NCBI GenBank assembly: GCA_029531795.1
Contig: JAPEIS010000001.1
Span: 5,766,001 to 5,830,000 of the forward strand
Direction of reading: 5' to 3'
From: Sclerotinia nivalis
Lineage: Eukaryota > Ascomycota > Leotiomycetes > Helotiales > Sclerotiniaceae
Length of the DNA stretch: 64,000 bases
Shown: positions 49,523-61,587 of the stretch, one piece after another
Numbering within the stretch: the first letter of the stretch is position 1
Layout: each line of letters begins with the position of its first letter
Position numbers and translations under genes: made by a program
The notes under the pieces: model-generated
The model's database searches: none
The model's input: the letters and a program-made list of their open reading frames with translations, nothing else
What the model was told of the DNA's origin: nothing

Positions 49523-52500
49523 ATGGATCGCAAGAGAAAGCGTGAGTACTGGCATGTATCCTGGGAGGTGCAGACATGTATACTGACGTGAATATTGATT
49601 TCAAGGCGAATTGCGCGACTTGAACGCTCGTGCCTGGGATGGCGAGAAAGGTTAGTTGGTTATGCGAACAACTCCCAAATTATTTTGTCTGACCTTCAAA
49701 CACAGACGTTTATGCAGTCAACAAGTCACTAGATTCATCACTCAAGAAGAATACAGCCTTCATCAAGCGCCTTCGAACCGCAATTTCAGCTGCGACCCTT
49801 AGCACCTTCCTACAAGAGATTCGCACCCTCAGCCTTCACAAATATCTCTCGGAAATTATATCAGCTTGTTATGAAGGACTTTGCAGACTTAAGTCTCCTG
49901 GGGAGGTCGAGGCCGGCGTAGAAATTGTCAGCGCATTGCACCAGCGTTTCGGGCCAGCAGAATTTACAGAATTCCTAGGATGGTTGGTGGGAAAGGGATT
50001 GGCTACACCAGAAAAGTCATTGTTGAAGAGTCTCGCAGCCGAGGCCCGAGAAAAGGAAGAAAAGGAGCGAATTGTACGACAGAGAATACTTTTGAGAGTT
50101 GTCACGGAGTTGTGGCTCGTAGGAGTTTTGAGAACGCTAGATGATGTTGCTCGACCGGATGATGCATCTCACGGCAAGGAATCCCTTTCAGGACCATCGA
50201 GTAAAGCACCAGATAATAAGGCAAAACCAAACGGAGTCGGAAAGGGCGGAGGCGCGGAACCATTTCCTCTGGAAGTTCTGAAGGATCTTCTGGGTCATGA
50301 TAGAGATCATGCGAACTTGCCCTTACTGGTTATCTTTGTGAAGGCATTTGGCTGGGATATACTGGGTGTCAGAGAAGCCGGATACGAGGGCAGAAAAACG
50401 GTTGAAGAAGACGGTGCTACGAAGACGACGAATAATACCACTGATGGTGAGGATGGTGAAGGCGAGGACGAAAACGGGGATAATTCTGTGGAAGAAGCGC
50501 CACCCGTCTTGGACTCCGCCGAAGATACCCCTCTTGCCTCGCCCGAACTACAGGAGCGCTTTCGAAATATCCTCAATCGCTATTTCGAAGATGTCAAAGC
50601 ACACCTCATCCGCGATCAGAAGGCTATTGGTAAACAGGCTCGCAAAGATTCGGAGGCATACGTCAAATCTGGTCAAGTGTTCGAAGATCGCCAGGCAAAT
50701 TACGAAAAGGCACTTAAGGCGCAAGAACGACTTATATCGAATGCCCAAGTCCTCGCAGAATCCATTGGTGCAGAAATGCCAGATCTTAAAGACTCCGATG
50801 ATCCTTCGGCCCTAGGAAACGGAGGCATTGGTTTAGTTAAGACTGGTGATTACTTGAGAGGCGAGGGTGAGGGCGCAGGTATTTGGGAGGACGAAGATGA
50901 GCGGAGATTCTACGAAAATCTGGTAGATCTTAAAGGCAAGGTCCCCGGTATGCTCCTCGAAGATGGCAAAAAGAAGAAACCGGATACAGATGAGCAAGTT
51001 GGTAAAAAGATCGATACATCTGAAACAGCTTCCGCAGAGTCCACAGCAACGAGGCCCGCCGATGATGACCAATCTACAGCCATTGCCAACAAAACCATTG
51101 GTGCTCAGGTCGATGCATTACTTGCTCGGCTCCCTGACCTTACAAACAAAGACATGATTGACGAGGCTGCCATTGATTTCTGTTTCTTGAACTCCAAGGC
51201 TTCTCGTAACCGTTTGATCAAAGCTGTACAAGAGGTTCCTAAGGGCCGTAGTGATCTTCTTCCATCATACTCAAGACTAGTAGCCACACTCGGAAAGTAC
51301 ATGCCAGATATTACCAAGGGTTTGGTTGACTACCTCGATCAAGAATTCCGTAGTCTTCAACGCCGCAAGGAGAAGGAATTCCTTGGCCAAGCCCGGCTAG
51401 GAAACATCCGCTATCTAGCTGAGCTGACCAAATTTGGCGTGGTTCCTGAACATGTTATATTCCATTGCTTGAAAGTCAGTCTTGACGACTTCTCACGGAT
51501 GAATATTGAGATTATATGTAATCTGCTTGAAAATTGTGGTCGATACTTACTTCGCAATCCGGAAATGTCCCCTCGAATGACATCTTTCTTGGAAACACTA
51601 AAACGCAAGAAATCAGTACAACATATTGGCCAACAGGAGCGCATGCTAATCGAAAACGCCGTTTACTATGTAGACCCACCTTTAAGAGCTGCAATCCAGC
51701 AAAAGGAGAGAACTCCCACTGATTTGTTCATCCGCAAACTCGTCTATTCTGATATGACTACACGCAACTATGCTAGAATCATCAAGTCAATTCGGAGGCT
51801 TCACTGGGAAGAATCAGAGGTATGTATTATTTCTAAATCTTGAAAAAAAAAAAAAAAAAAAAAACGCTAACAATACATTATTCAAGGTTGTCACCATCCT
51901 TGAAAAGGTGCTCTCCAAACCTGGAAAAGTGAAGTATGGTAACATCTATCTACTGGCAATTGTCACGGGCGCCCTATTTCGATATCACCAAAGTTTTGTA
52001 GTTACAGTCATCGACAATGTCTTGGAGTACATTATTGTTGGTTTAGAGCAAAATGATTTCAAGTTCAATCAACGTCGAATTGCAGAAGTCAAGTACCTCG
52101 GGGAACTGTACAATTTCCGTATGGTTGATCATCCTGTAATATTTGATACAATGTACCGTATTTTGACTTTTGGTCATGGTAAGTTAAAATCGTGGCAATT
52201 TATAATGTGCGGCATGCTGATATTATTAGGTGGACCCCCTATTCCTGGCCGCGTTAATCCATTCGACATGCCTGATGACTTTTTCAGGATTCGTCTTGTA
52301 GCAACTTTATTAGAAACTTGCGGTGTTTTCTTTAGTCGTGGTGCAGCGGGAAAGAAGCTTGATTACTTCTTGTCATTTTTTCAGGTATATTACATTCACA
52401 ATCCTGTGATTACTGTCATGTTAACTCTTATAGTACTACATCTATACGAAAGATCCTTTGCCCATGGACATTGAATTTATCGTCAGTGATATTTACGCTG

Positions 52501-53650
52501 CCACGAGACCTCAATGGAAGCTTGCCTCGAACATAGAAGAAGCCAGCCGTGCTTTCCAATTAGCTATGGCCCAAGATCAAAAGACTGCTGGCATCGAGAA
52601 GGTTGTTGAACCGGAAGAGCCAGACAGTGGTGCATCATCGGATGAGGGAGATGCAGGTATTCCAGAAGGAGACGCTGATGATGCTTCCTTTGATTCGGAA
52701 GAAGAGATAGAGATTGACGCCAATGCCGACAGTTTAACATCCCCAACAGGAAACGAATCAGAAGAAGAAAAATTTAGTGTCACTCGCCAGGAAGAGGAAA
52801 TCGATCCCGAAGATGAAGCCGACTTCGAGCGTGAGTATGCTAAAATGATGGCTGAGAGTCTAGATTCCAGAAAATTTGAACGAAAAGCGACATTTGATGT
52901 TCCCCTTCCCATGAGACGCAAAGATCGCGAAACCACAAATCCAAGCGAGTTGCCCAAAGAGACTTCTTCAGCAAATGGCCCCTCTGGAAGTACAATGGCA
53001 TTCTCGCTCTTGACAAAGCGTGGTAATCGCCAACAGGTTAGAATTCATCTAAGCCTGGATTGTTTAAATTACCGCTAATTGTTAATTTTTAGACTCGTAC
53101 AGTTGCCCTCCCTTCAGACTCAAATTTCGCAATTGCTATGAAATCACAACAAGCTGCCGAGCGTGAGGAACAACAACGCATCAAGAATCTAGTTCTGAAC
53201 TATGACCTCAATGATGGCGACGAACAAGATGGTGACTTTGCACTGCAACCCTTACTCCCTAACCCCAATATTCACACTTTCAATTCAGGTTTCGATAAAA
53301 GTGCCACTACAACGTTCTCCAGATCTGATAAATCTGGTAGTAACCGTAGTGGGCAAAGGTCAAGAAAGTTACAGCTTAGTGATGTTGATTGGTATGATCC
53401 CCTAAAAGAGCCCTCTCAATTTCACACCCCAAGAAAGATTCAAAGAGATGAGAACCGTAAATCCCAAAATCTTGACGAATTGGATGCCGAGGTTGTTTCA
53501 GTGTCAACGCCCGAAAGAAAAGTTTCAAGGCTATATCCAACCCTCACTGTCGAAAGTAGGTCGAAAGGCAAAGGTTTCACCGCAAAGGAAGAGGATCAGC
53601 CAACGGTAGATTCGCCAAGAAGTACCTCCAAAAAGTTCCGTATGAGATAA
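49523..53650 (+). CDS. upf2: UPF2/Nmd2, nonsense-mediated mRNA decay factor
   Basis: Seven exons (49523-49541, 49606-49650, 49706-51819, 51887-52178, 52230-52384, 52434-53036, 53093-53650) give 1261 residues. It has MIF4G-type helical domains (AFIKRLRTAISAATLSTFLQEI near the N-terminus; FCFLNSKASRNRLIKAV and YYVDPPLRAAIQQKERTPTD in the second; KYGNIYLLAIVTGALF, DDFFRIRLVATLLETCGVFF and PMDIEFIVSDIY in the third). An acidic linker and a basic C-terminal part that would bind Upf1 follow (RTVALPSDSNFAIAMKSQQAAEREEQQRIKNLVL). UPF2 bridges Upf1 and Upf3 on stalled transcripts. The first two exons code for only 21 residues (MDRKRKRELRDLNARAWDGEK), easily missed. Intron 3 contains a run of 22 A residues. 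Confidence 0.92.
51843..51864 (+). repeat. Run of 22 A in UPF2 intron 3
   Basis: A homopolymer of 22 adenines within the 67-bp intron 3, near its donor. It probably varies in length between strains and is easily misread by sequencers; it does not alter the reading frame. Confidence 0.9.
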
Positions 53651-54095
53651 TATCTGGCTTAGATTCGGCAACCTGGTGTCCTACTTTGACAACAGGACAC
53701 AAACTCCAAAACTTGCTTTCATTTCTTCTCGGGGCGAATATTACTAAGATAATCCAACAAGAAAAGTGCTGACGTATTCCCCTTTTTCCGGGGATCGCCC
53801 AATAGGACATGATAAGATTTGGTGTTATAATGTTCGCGCAATTTTGATCTTAACTTCGACTTTGGAATTGGGATTGGGATTGCCAACATATAAGTATACA
53901 CTTCTTCTCTGCTAATTCGATATGAAGATCACTAAATCTGGAATACAACTTTCTCTCGGAGGTTCATACCTAGGGAGTGTGATTCAACATGACCTCCTGT
54001 CGGACTCGACTCAATGCACACAAGCGAACAATCATTGCTGATGGTCGGCAAGTCAATAGACGCTAAGGTGCCAGCCAGCTAACGCGGAAGGAACG

Positions 54096-54281
54096 GTGGA
54101 TCCGGTGAAAATGAAGGATGGAACCATGCAAATATTGAAGTTATCTAGGAGGTTGCGAGACGAAGTCCACATTCACCCGGAAGGATGGTTGGGTGCTGAG
54201 TTGATTGGTGAGAATTTGAGAGTCGGATGGAATGGGAAAGATGAAGAAGAAATGGAGAGAGTTGTGGATTTGATGGCCTGT
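54096..54281 (+). pseudogene. Possible gene fragment, unrecognised
   Basis: An open stretch reads VDPVKMKDGTMQILKLSRR, LRDEVHIHPEGWLGAELIG and ENLRVGWNGKDEEEMERVV, with a protein-like mix of charged and hydrophobic residues. It has no ATG of its own at the start (GTG) and degrades into low-quality codons after DLMAC. It may be an exon or remnant of a lost gene. I do not recognise it. Confidence 0.25.
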
Positions 54282-54600
54282 TTTCGTTTTCATTCATCCA
54301 CTCTTTTGTCTTGCTTACTCTTCTGTCACAAGACAGAGTTACACTCTTTTCGTACGTATGTTCAAAACGTCCACTTGGTCTCTATCTAGTCTTACTCTTC
54401 AACTGGTGGAGAAATCTAATTGTTGAGACAGAGCAAAGGAAGGGGTTGGACTGTTTAGCATACGTTACAAACAATTGAGAAGCATATCACATCATATCAC
54501 ATCAGCCTATCTATCCATCTCTAGGTTTTGACATGTCCATGTGAGATCTGTATGAATAAACCATCATTAAAGAATAGGCAGGTATCATAATATAATCCAA

Positions 54601-54741
54601 ATAGGTATCTATAGGTATCTATAAGTATCTATCCCAATATCCAATCCCAACACATAAATCTAATCTAATCAAATCAAATCAAATCAAATCTAATCCGTAA
54701 AACCCAATTTCAATTTCAACTTCAACTTCAACTTCAACTTC
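54601..54741. repeat. Simple repeats: ATAGGTATCT, AATCA and TTCAAC units
   Basis: Three copies of a 10-bp ATAGGTATCT unit from 54601, then an AATCA/AATCT pentamer array around 54657-54695, then TTCAAC/TTCAAT hexamers around 54708-54741. Such microsatellites are common in this kind of intergenic DNA and are probably variable. Confidence 0.8.
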
Positions 54742-55113
54742 CCATCCATCTGCATACTCTGACCACCAGGAGGACTCCCTCCATCCATTCTCTTACATCT
54801 CCCCTTTCCCCTTTCCCTTGCCTTGCCCTTTTCTCATTGTGCGAACTTCGAGGTTGTTGTAGATATATATATATCCTTCCACACCTACTCACTATGCACT
54901 ACGCACCAACTGACGAGTCACTTTCCTCACTTCTTCAATTAATCATGTAAACACCATAATCATAGTTAGTCATAATCATAATCATAACATCCATTCGTTC
55001 TATAATACCATTCATTCCTAGCTTTGCAGTCGTAAGAATTATCACAACGTGCATGATCTATTTGTTTCCACCCAACTAACTCCCTTCAATTCACTCCATC
55101 ATCTATTTTCACT

Positions 55114-57615
55114 TCACTTATCCTCAACCTCTGGCTCAACCTTCTCAGCATCCGTCATGATTTCATCACTATTTCCTCCATTCTCTGCTGCTTCCATGGC
55201 CATCGCTGCTTGTTTAGCTGCTTCGGCCATCTCTCTCTTCCTTTGCAACTCAGCCTCTTCTTGTTTCCTGACCTCCTCACGCTCAGCCTCAACTTTGTCA
55301 AAGTAGCGTTGTGCGATTGGTCCTGCTACCATGCGGATTTCATCCATCTTTGCCACGTAGACAGCCTTTGTTGCCTCTTCACCTTCATCATAGAGCCAGT
55401 CCTATTTAGAATTAGTATGACTAATTCCAGGTATAAAGTAAGGGGAAACTAACCTCGGCAGCCTCAAGCTTAGCCTTTAACTTCTCCTTCTCTTCATCAT
55501 TTGCAAACTCGGCATATTGATCATCAATCTTATTTCTCATTTCGTAGATATAAGTCTCGAGTTCGTTCTTCTTCTCCTCAGTATCGGCGACCAATTTGTC
55601 TTCCATGTTCATGGTGTTTTCTTGTTCGGAAGCAGTGGCGATGGTGGCGGTGTCAAGAGAAGCGGTGCCGGAGACAATTGGAAGATCACCCTTTCGGACT
55701 TGCTTCTTAACCTTTCTGGTCTTTGGTTTATCATCGGTATCCATAGCCTTGACGGGGGGTGTTAGTTTATCATGTCCCTGTAAACGGGGACGTTTTGGAA
55801 TAGGTTCGTCCTTGGGTAACGGTTGAATATCAGTAAAAATCTGGTTACTCACATCATCCTTCTTCTCTCCATCCTTCTCAGGGATTGGCTCCTCAACCTC
55901 CATATCCTCAACATAGTATCCTTGCTCAACGTTCAAGATACCATGTAAATTAAGACGAGCCTTCAATTTACAGATCATGAAGTCATCCTTTGAGTCAGCC
56001 TTGACGTTTTTGACGGTAAATCTTCCAATCCATGGGTTCATTGTGCCAGGCAGTAATTCTGGCTTGGCATATTTGGCTTCCAGAGTAAATGGTTCCTTTC
56101 GGTAGAATGTAAGTATCTTAGTTGAAGGCATAATTCCACCTTTGTTGAAAACCGTAAGGCTAGTATCCTCATCTGGGATATCTGGAGATTTTTCCCATGT
56201 GAATTCAATTGGGTAGTTAACGATATCGTGAATGGCGAAATCACGGACACGGAAAACAGGGGAGAGAATGGCGCAACTGAAAGCACATCCTCTCGCAATA
56301 GCCTCATCTTGGTTGAGGGTGAAAGAAAGGTTCTTGCCGAAGAACTTTTGAATGCGGTCTTTGAGAGCTGGGACACGCGTGCAACCACCGACAAGTTCGA
56401 TAATATCGATATCCTCAACCTTCAACCCAGCATCGGCCAAAGCTTGCTCTAGAGGAACGTGAACCCGGCTAAGAAGTGGCTCAACAAGTGCCTCGAGCTC
56501 TTCACGCTTCAACATGGCGCTAACATCAATGTCATTCATTAAAGATTCGATGTTAAGAGGTGCCATGGCGTTGGCAGACAAGATCTTCTTTAACTTCTCG
56601 GCACCAGCGGCGACACGGACCATAGCCTTAGGGTTACTCTTGATATCAATCTTGTACTTCTCCTTGAACTCTGAGGCGAAATGCTCAACCAAAGCCTTGT
56701 CGAAGTCTCGTCCACCGAAATGTCTATCGTAAGCGGTCGACTTGACTGTGAGTTCACCCTTTCGGAATTCCACAATCGAGGCTGTGTAGTTGCTGTGGCC
56801 GATATCGATGAAAGCCACGCGACGGGGCTTCTCCTCTGGACCTGGGAGATCCAACTTGGTGATACCGTAACCCAACGCAGCAGCTGTTGTATCGTTCATC
56901 AAACGGAGAAGCTTGACACCGGCAATCTCAGCAGCATCCATCAAACTTCTTCGTTGAACATCAGTGAACCAAGCTGGTACACTCATGACCATATCTGAAA
57001 CTGGAAGTTTCAATTCCACGGAAGCTGTGTGTTTGATTTTGCTCAGGTACATAGCCACAAGTTGAGTAGCCGTATATCTTTCCTTCTTGCCCAAATATGT
57101 GACCTCCGCACCAACCTGGCCGTTGAGATCGACAAGAGGAGCCGAGACATAGTCTTGTTCTAAAGCAACATCTGGATCCTTCAACGATCTGCCTGCTAAT
57201 CTCTTGAGAGATCCAACGGTATTCTTGAGGTTGGAGATTTCTTGTGTCTTCGCTGGCTCACCAAGGTATCTGGATTTGGGTCCGAATCCTACAAGGGAAC
57301 TATAGAGTAGATATGTTAGAGATATTTCAGATATTGCAGATGATGTAGAACCAAGATAACTTACGGAGTGGCACGATTTGAAACTTCATTTGTGATCTGC
57401 GCGAAGGATAGTTAGAATAAACACCCCCACCAAAGGAAGAAAAGAGACGGCCCAAAGGAATTTAAACACATACGACATCAACACCACGGTTTCTTGCGAC
57501 CGCGATGACTGTGTTAAGAGTACCGAAGTCTACACCAACAACTATAAATGATTGCAGTTAGTATTGAAGTCCCGATCCAAGAGAGTGGTTCAGATAACAA
57601 GCACCCACCAGACAT
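55114..57615 (-). CDS. hsp88: Hsp88/Hsp110-type chaperone (Sse1-like)
   Basis: Exons 57615-57609, 57541-57474, 57396-57365, 57299-55853, 55747-55454 and 55401-55114 give 711 residues; without the intron 55852-55748 the frame stays open and gives 746. The ATPase domain starts GVDFGTLNTVIAVARNRG, with VPAWFTDVQRRSLMDAAEIAGV, NDTTAAALGYG and the Hsp70-like IELVGGCTRVPALK. The substrate-binding region and acidic insertion are longer than in Hsp70, as in Sse1/Hsp110. These proteins act as nucleotide-exchange factors for Hsp70 and hold unfolded clients. The first exon codes for MS and one more base only. A heat-shock element lies upstream. The family length (Neurospora Hsp88 is about 707) favours the 711-residue form. 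Confidence 0.92.
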
Positions 57616-59073
57616 ATTGAATTCGTGTTGTTGTCTTTGCGCTTCAAAGTAAATGGGGAAAGTGTAAGGTAAGAAGACGAAAACTTCTTTCTTTCTGAGG
57701 ATAAGAAGAAAGGATATCTAAAAAGGGATTCCTTTTGAAAATCTAAACAGAAAAAAGGTAAAAGCTTTTGATTATGAAGTTGTTCTTGTTGATAATGAAA
57801 TCTCCAAGTGGTTTGTATTGTATTGTATTGACAAAAGTATGAAACAAGCAAGGCCTTTCTCTCAATTTTTTTTAATTTTTCCAGTCTAATCTGGCGAGGG
57901 CGCGGTCCGTTGCTCTACAGGCACTCTTCCACTTTAACGAAGAAACTTCTCGATCTTTCTCGGCCATTCACTTACATCAGGAACGGGGATGGACAACAAC
58001 CCAAGCTATCAACATTTCAGCCCATTACAGCCTTATATGTATATTTCATTCCTTTTATGCTTTTGGATTCAGTCATTTAAAATTTTATAGAGAAGATGAG
58101 ATATTAAGAAGTTTCTATCATTTGTTGATATAATTCCCGAGTATTAATTAATATATATAAATTTTCATCATCATTCAATTTCAATAAAACAAGTCCAAAC
58201 CAAACAAACCCATCAATGATTCTCTCACTTTCCACTCACTTCGTTTACCTCGTTCACTTCGTTCACCCCTCCTCGTCACGTGAAAGAAATTGATAAAGTT
58301 TGCGATGAGGCGAGCCACCAAGCCACCACTCGAGCCACTTTTTGGGGGGTATTGGGCAACATCAAAAAAGAAAAGGGTGACGTCTATTTTGGTGGGGTGA
58401 AAAATGCTGTGTTGGCAAGAGTTTGGTCTATCTATTTGTCAAAGGGCCCAAAGAGTCTAAAGAGTTCAAGGATCATACTGAAAGGAGTTTCGCCCCTACT
58501 CTTTGTCACAGAAATCAATAAATGTTGTTTCATCGGCTTCATTATTGGCATTGGCATTAATAAACTTACTCATTCTGATAGCCAGTCAGATTTCTCTCAA
58601 ATATATCTTTTCCAAGGTTGTTACGTTCTGTAGATCTTTTCCAGGGCTATCAATACCATAGAAATCGGAATCAAAATCCGGAAAAATTGAAATAGTCATG
58701 AAAATGACAGCAAAAGTTTATTCTGTTTTGTATTATTGTACTGTAGCTTGCTCATCAGCTTCCATTTATCATTAATTATAACTCCTGCCAAAAGTCATTC
58801 TACTCTGGCTTCTGTGATGCAAAATTCCCTCCATATGTCCTTCTATGGTTATGATCTGGTATGATTGTTTGTACGCCGCGCTATGCCCATTCCAATATGG
58901 TGTTGCAAAAAAAGATCAAAAATGCAAGATGCAATATGCAAATGCCATGTTATGTGAATACCCTTCACAATGCCCAAGAAATCCATCCCTTATACGTGTA
59001 TCTCCCCTGTGAACCTAGTTCCATGTTTCCGATTTTCCCATCCAGAATGCTAAATGCGTAATTTCATATGAGA
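57616..59073. other. Intergenic: hsp88 promoter and chitin synthase 3' region
   Basis: About 1.46 kb upstream of hsp88 and downstream of the chitin synthase gene. It holds the heat-shock element at 57941-57960. Open frames at 57558-57851, 58280-58633 and 58861-59061 are AT-rich and not supported. Confidence 0.5.
57941..57960 (-). promoter_or_regulatory. Heat-shock element upstream of hsp88
   Basis: Four adjacent 5-bp units, AGAAA CTTCT CGATC TTTCT, follow the nGAAn/nTTCn pattern; three are perfect and the third has one mismatch. It lies about 330-345 bp upstream of the start codon. Hsf1 trimers bind such arrays, so heat induction of this chaperone gene is expected. The transcription start is not known. 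Confidence 0.65.
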
Positions 59074-61587
59074 TTATTCTCGACGTTGTGGTTTCGGTTC
59101 GGGAGAGTTTGAACTGTTTGAACGCTGATCTTCCAGCTCAATCGATTCATCCCTTGAAGTGGAACGTATCAAAGACATACGGCCCAAAGGACTTCGACCA
59201 TTCCGGTACGAAGATGCTTGAGGAACTGCCAAAGAATTGGATGTTGTTCCCTCCAACGACCCCAAAGATTCTAGTGAATCCTGAAATCCACCCTTGGCCT
59301 CCGGGCCATCAGAAATTTCATAGACGTATCCCTAAGCATATAATTAGCACTATTAGGTTTCCACAGAACCGTGATTACTTACCTGATTGTAGTATGCTCC
59401 AGCTGGTGCCTTCTGATTGGCTTGAGCAATCTCATACTTCTTTCTATCTTCTTCTCCCATGATACTCTCCACCCGTCTTGGCATGTACACTGAATTCGTA
59501 CCAGTAAACCCAGATACATAACTATCAAAAGAGTCTCTGGATGCCGTAGGGTTTCGTCCAGCAGGTAGAACACGCCCGGCAGCGACGCTATTGAGGGAGT
59601 CATTGACATGTTCATACCATCCACCTGGGAGTCTTTCTGCAGCTGCAAAACGACCTTCGAGACGGTTTGGAGGCAACAATGGAAGGGTTGGGCGGCGAAC
59701 GATTTGGTTGTTTCGAGCTTCGGCAGCGGGTTTGAATGTTTCAGGGATAACATTGAGGTCATCTCCAGCCTCTTCAGCAGCTTCGATAACTTGTTGTGGA
59801 GTTTTAGTAGAATCAGCAGCTCCAGCATCTGCTCGAGGTCCTCCCCAGGTTCGTTGTCCACACGTGAAAATTCCATAGACCATATAATACCAATTAAAGA
59901 AAGGATTGATAATGAACATCAACGGGTAGAGCCAGATCTTAAAACGTCTGAGCTTAGCACCGAAGTAGATCATCATCAACCAATTGAGGCCAAGTGAAAT
60001 ACCAATAAACCCTACGGGAAGATCTTGAACCTTCTTTGTAGTTGTGATAATAGAGAGTACCATGATGAAGAAAAGTAGAGCTGTTGTTCGGATCGTGTTT
60101 TGCATAAATCGGACAACGGCCAAAATTGGATATCTCTTCCAAATTCTGATGTCAGTCAACATACAAACCTCATTGGTGATAAACCCCAAGAACCAACGGC
60201 GGCGCTGCTTAATCAATGATCTGTAAGTTTGAACAGCCTCGGTCTTGCAGAAAGCAGAGGTACACATTTGAATTTGATATCTCTTCTTTGCTCCAATCAT
60301 GAAAAGATGAGTCAGCCATCGATCCTCTCCCAGATGACATTTACCGTAATCGAAAAGATCATCACATTGCTCAGCCTTGTCAGCAAAATAATACTTGGCC
60401 ATGCGGCGGAAAGCCGAAAATCGTAGCATCGTTAAAGCTCCTGGTAAACACGTGACGGAACCACAACCCGACTCAACCGTTCGCTCAAAGAGTTGGCCGT
60501 GAATATATTCCATGTCCTGGAGCAGAGTGATGAGACTGTGTTTCTTTGTGGTCGAAGTGATAACTCCCGTCATTGCAAGCATATCTCTGGTATTCCCCGG
60601 GCTCAGCTCCATATCGTACATGAAATTCTGGAGACAAACACGATCCAAGATACAATCGGAGTCGATGAAAAGGATGAACAGATTGTCATTGCGCTTCAAA
60701 TATTCGGTATAAACCTTGTCAATTAACTTGAAAGTAGCCTTTTGGCAATGTCGCTTTCCACCGTGGGGGAATCGGGAAACTGTGATGCGGGCAGTTCGGT
60801 AGGTAACATCAATGCTCTTTGGGTAGGAGTCCAGAGATAGCGGAACGCCTAATGCCTCGATCGTCTTGAGATATAACTCATCTTCTTGATCCCCATCGAA
60901 GGAAAGAAAGACGTGGATACAGGAAGGAGGATAATCACAATCCACGATTGAATCGATAGCCGTCACCAAGATATCTGGTTCTTCCTTATAACAAGGCATG
61001 ACAATCACAACTTTTGGTGCTGAATGCTCATCCAACACTTGTTTTATACGTTTCGTTCGTCCCAGGGAATGAGTGACAATTTGGTATACGCAGAAGAGCC
61101 ACGGAATCGTTAAAAGGGCTGCAAACGACCAAAAACCGAACCATTGAAGGATGGTGACCATTTGTATAGGAAAATATTGAGTGACTCCTGGTGGTAGAGG
61201 AAGCGTGACAACCATGATGGGAAGGTAAATAGCTCTGTAGAAAGTCCTGATTAGTAAAGCTCATAGATGCATTCTTCGGATGATCCCCTACCTCAAGAGA
61301 AAGAAGACAATCGCAACTATTATTGCCAAAACCCGAACAGACCAGTGCTCAGCCTTCTGAAAGACCTTAAATAGACAATACATAAAAGCTGCCAACCAGA
61401 GAAACCACTCGAGGAATGCGGCAATCATTACCGAGCCTACTATGGCAGTATAGACGATCTGATACCAAATTTGTCAGTGAAATACTCCTAACAAAATCAT
61501 TGCGGAGAAAAGTTGAGGCATTAGCCTGGATGGGAACCAACTACTCACGTCTTTCACCGGCCATGGTGAAGTATCGTATTGAGGCAT
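59074..61587 (-). CDS. Chitin synthase, class VI-like
   Basis: Four exons (61587-61549, 61458-61292, 61234-59383, 59331-59074) give 771 residues. N-terminal membrane spans (residues 13-70 and 90-120) precede the catalytic domain: PCYKEEPD, DSD at 260-262, EDRWLTH at 372-378 and QRRRW at 412-416. Further membrane spans follow, then a Ser/Pro-rich tail with RRVES and SPLGRMSLIRS. It polymerises UDP-GlcNAc into chitin at the plasma membrane for the cell wall. It lacks a myosin motor domain and the long N-terminus of class IV, so I place it near class VI (Aspergillus chsD type); the class is inferred. Splice joins close in frame; the third donor is GTAAGT. Confidence 0.88.

Larger units (their letters stand above)
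53651..55113. other. Intergenic, rich in simple repeats
   Basis: About 1.46 kb between the convergent UPF2 and Hsp88 genes. It contains a possible coding-like fragment at 54096-54281 and simple repeats from 54601 to 54741, plus (CATAAT)-type repeats near 54955-54990. No other gene seen. Confidence 0.5.
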
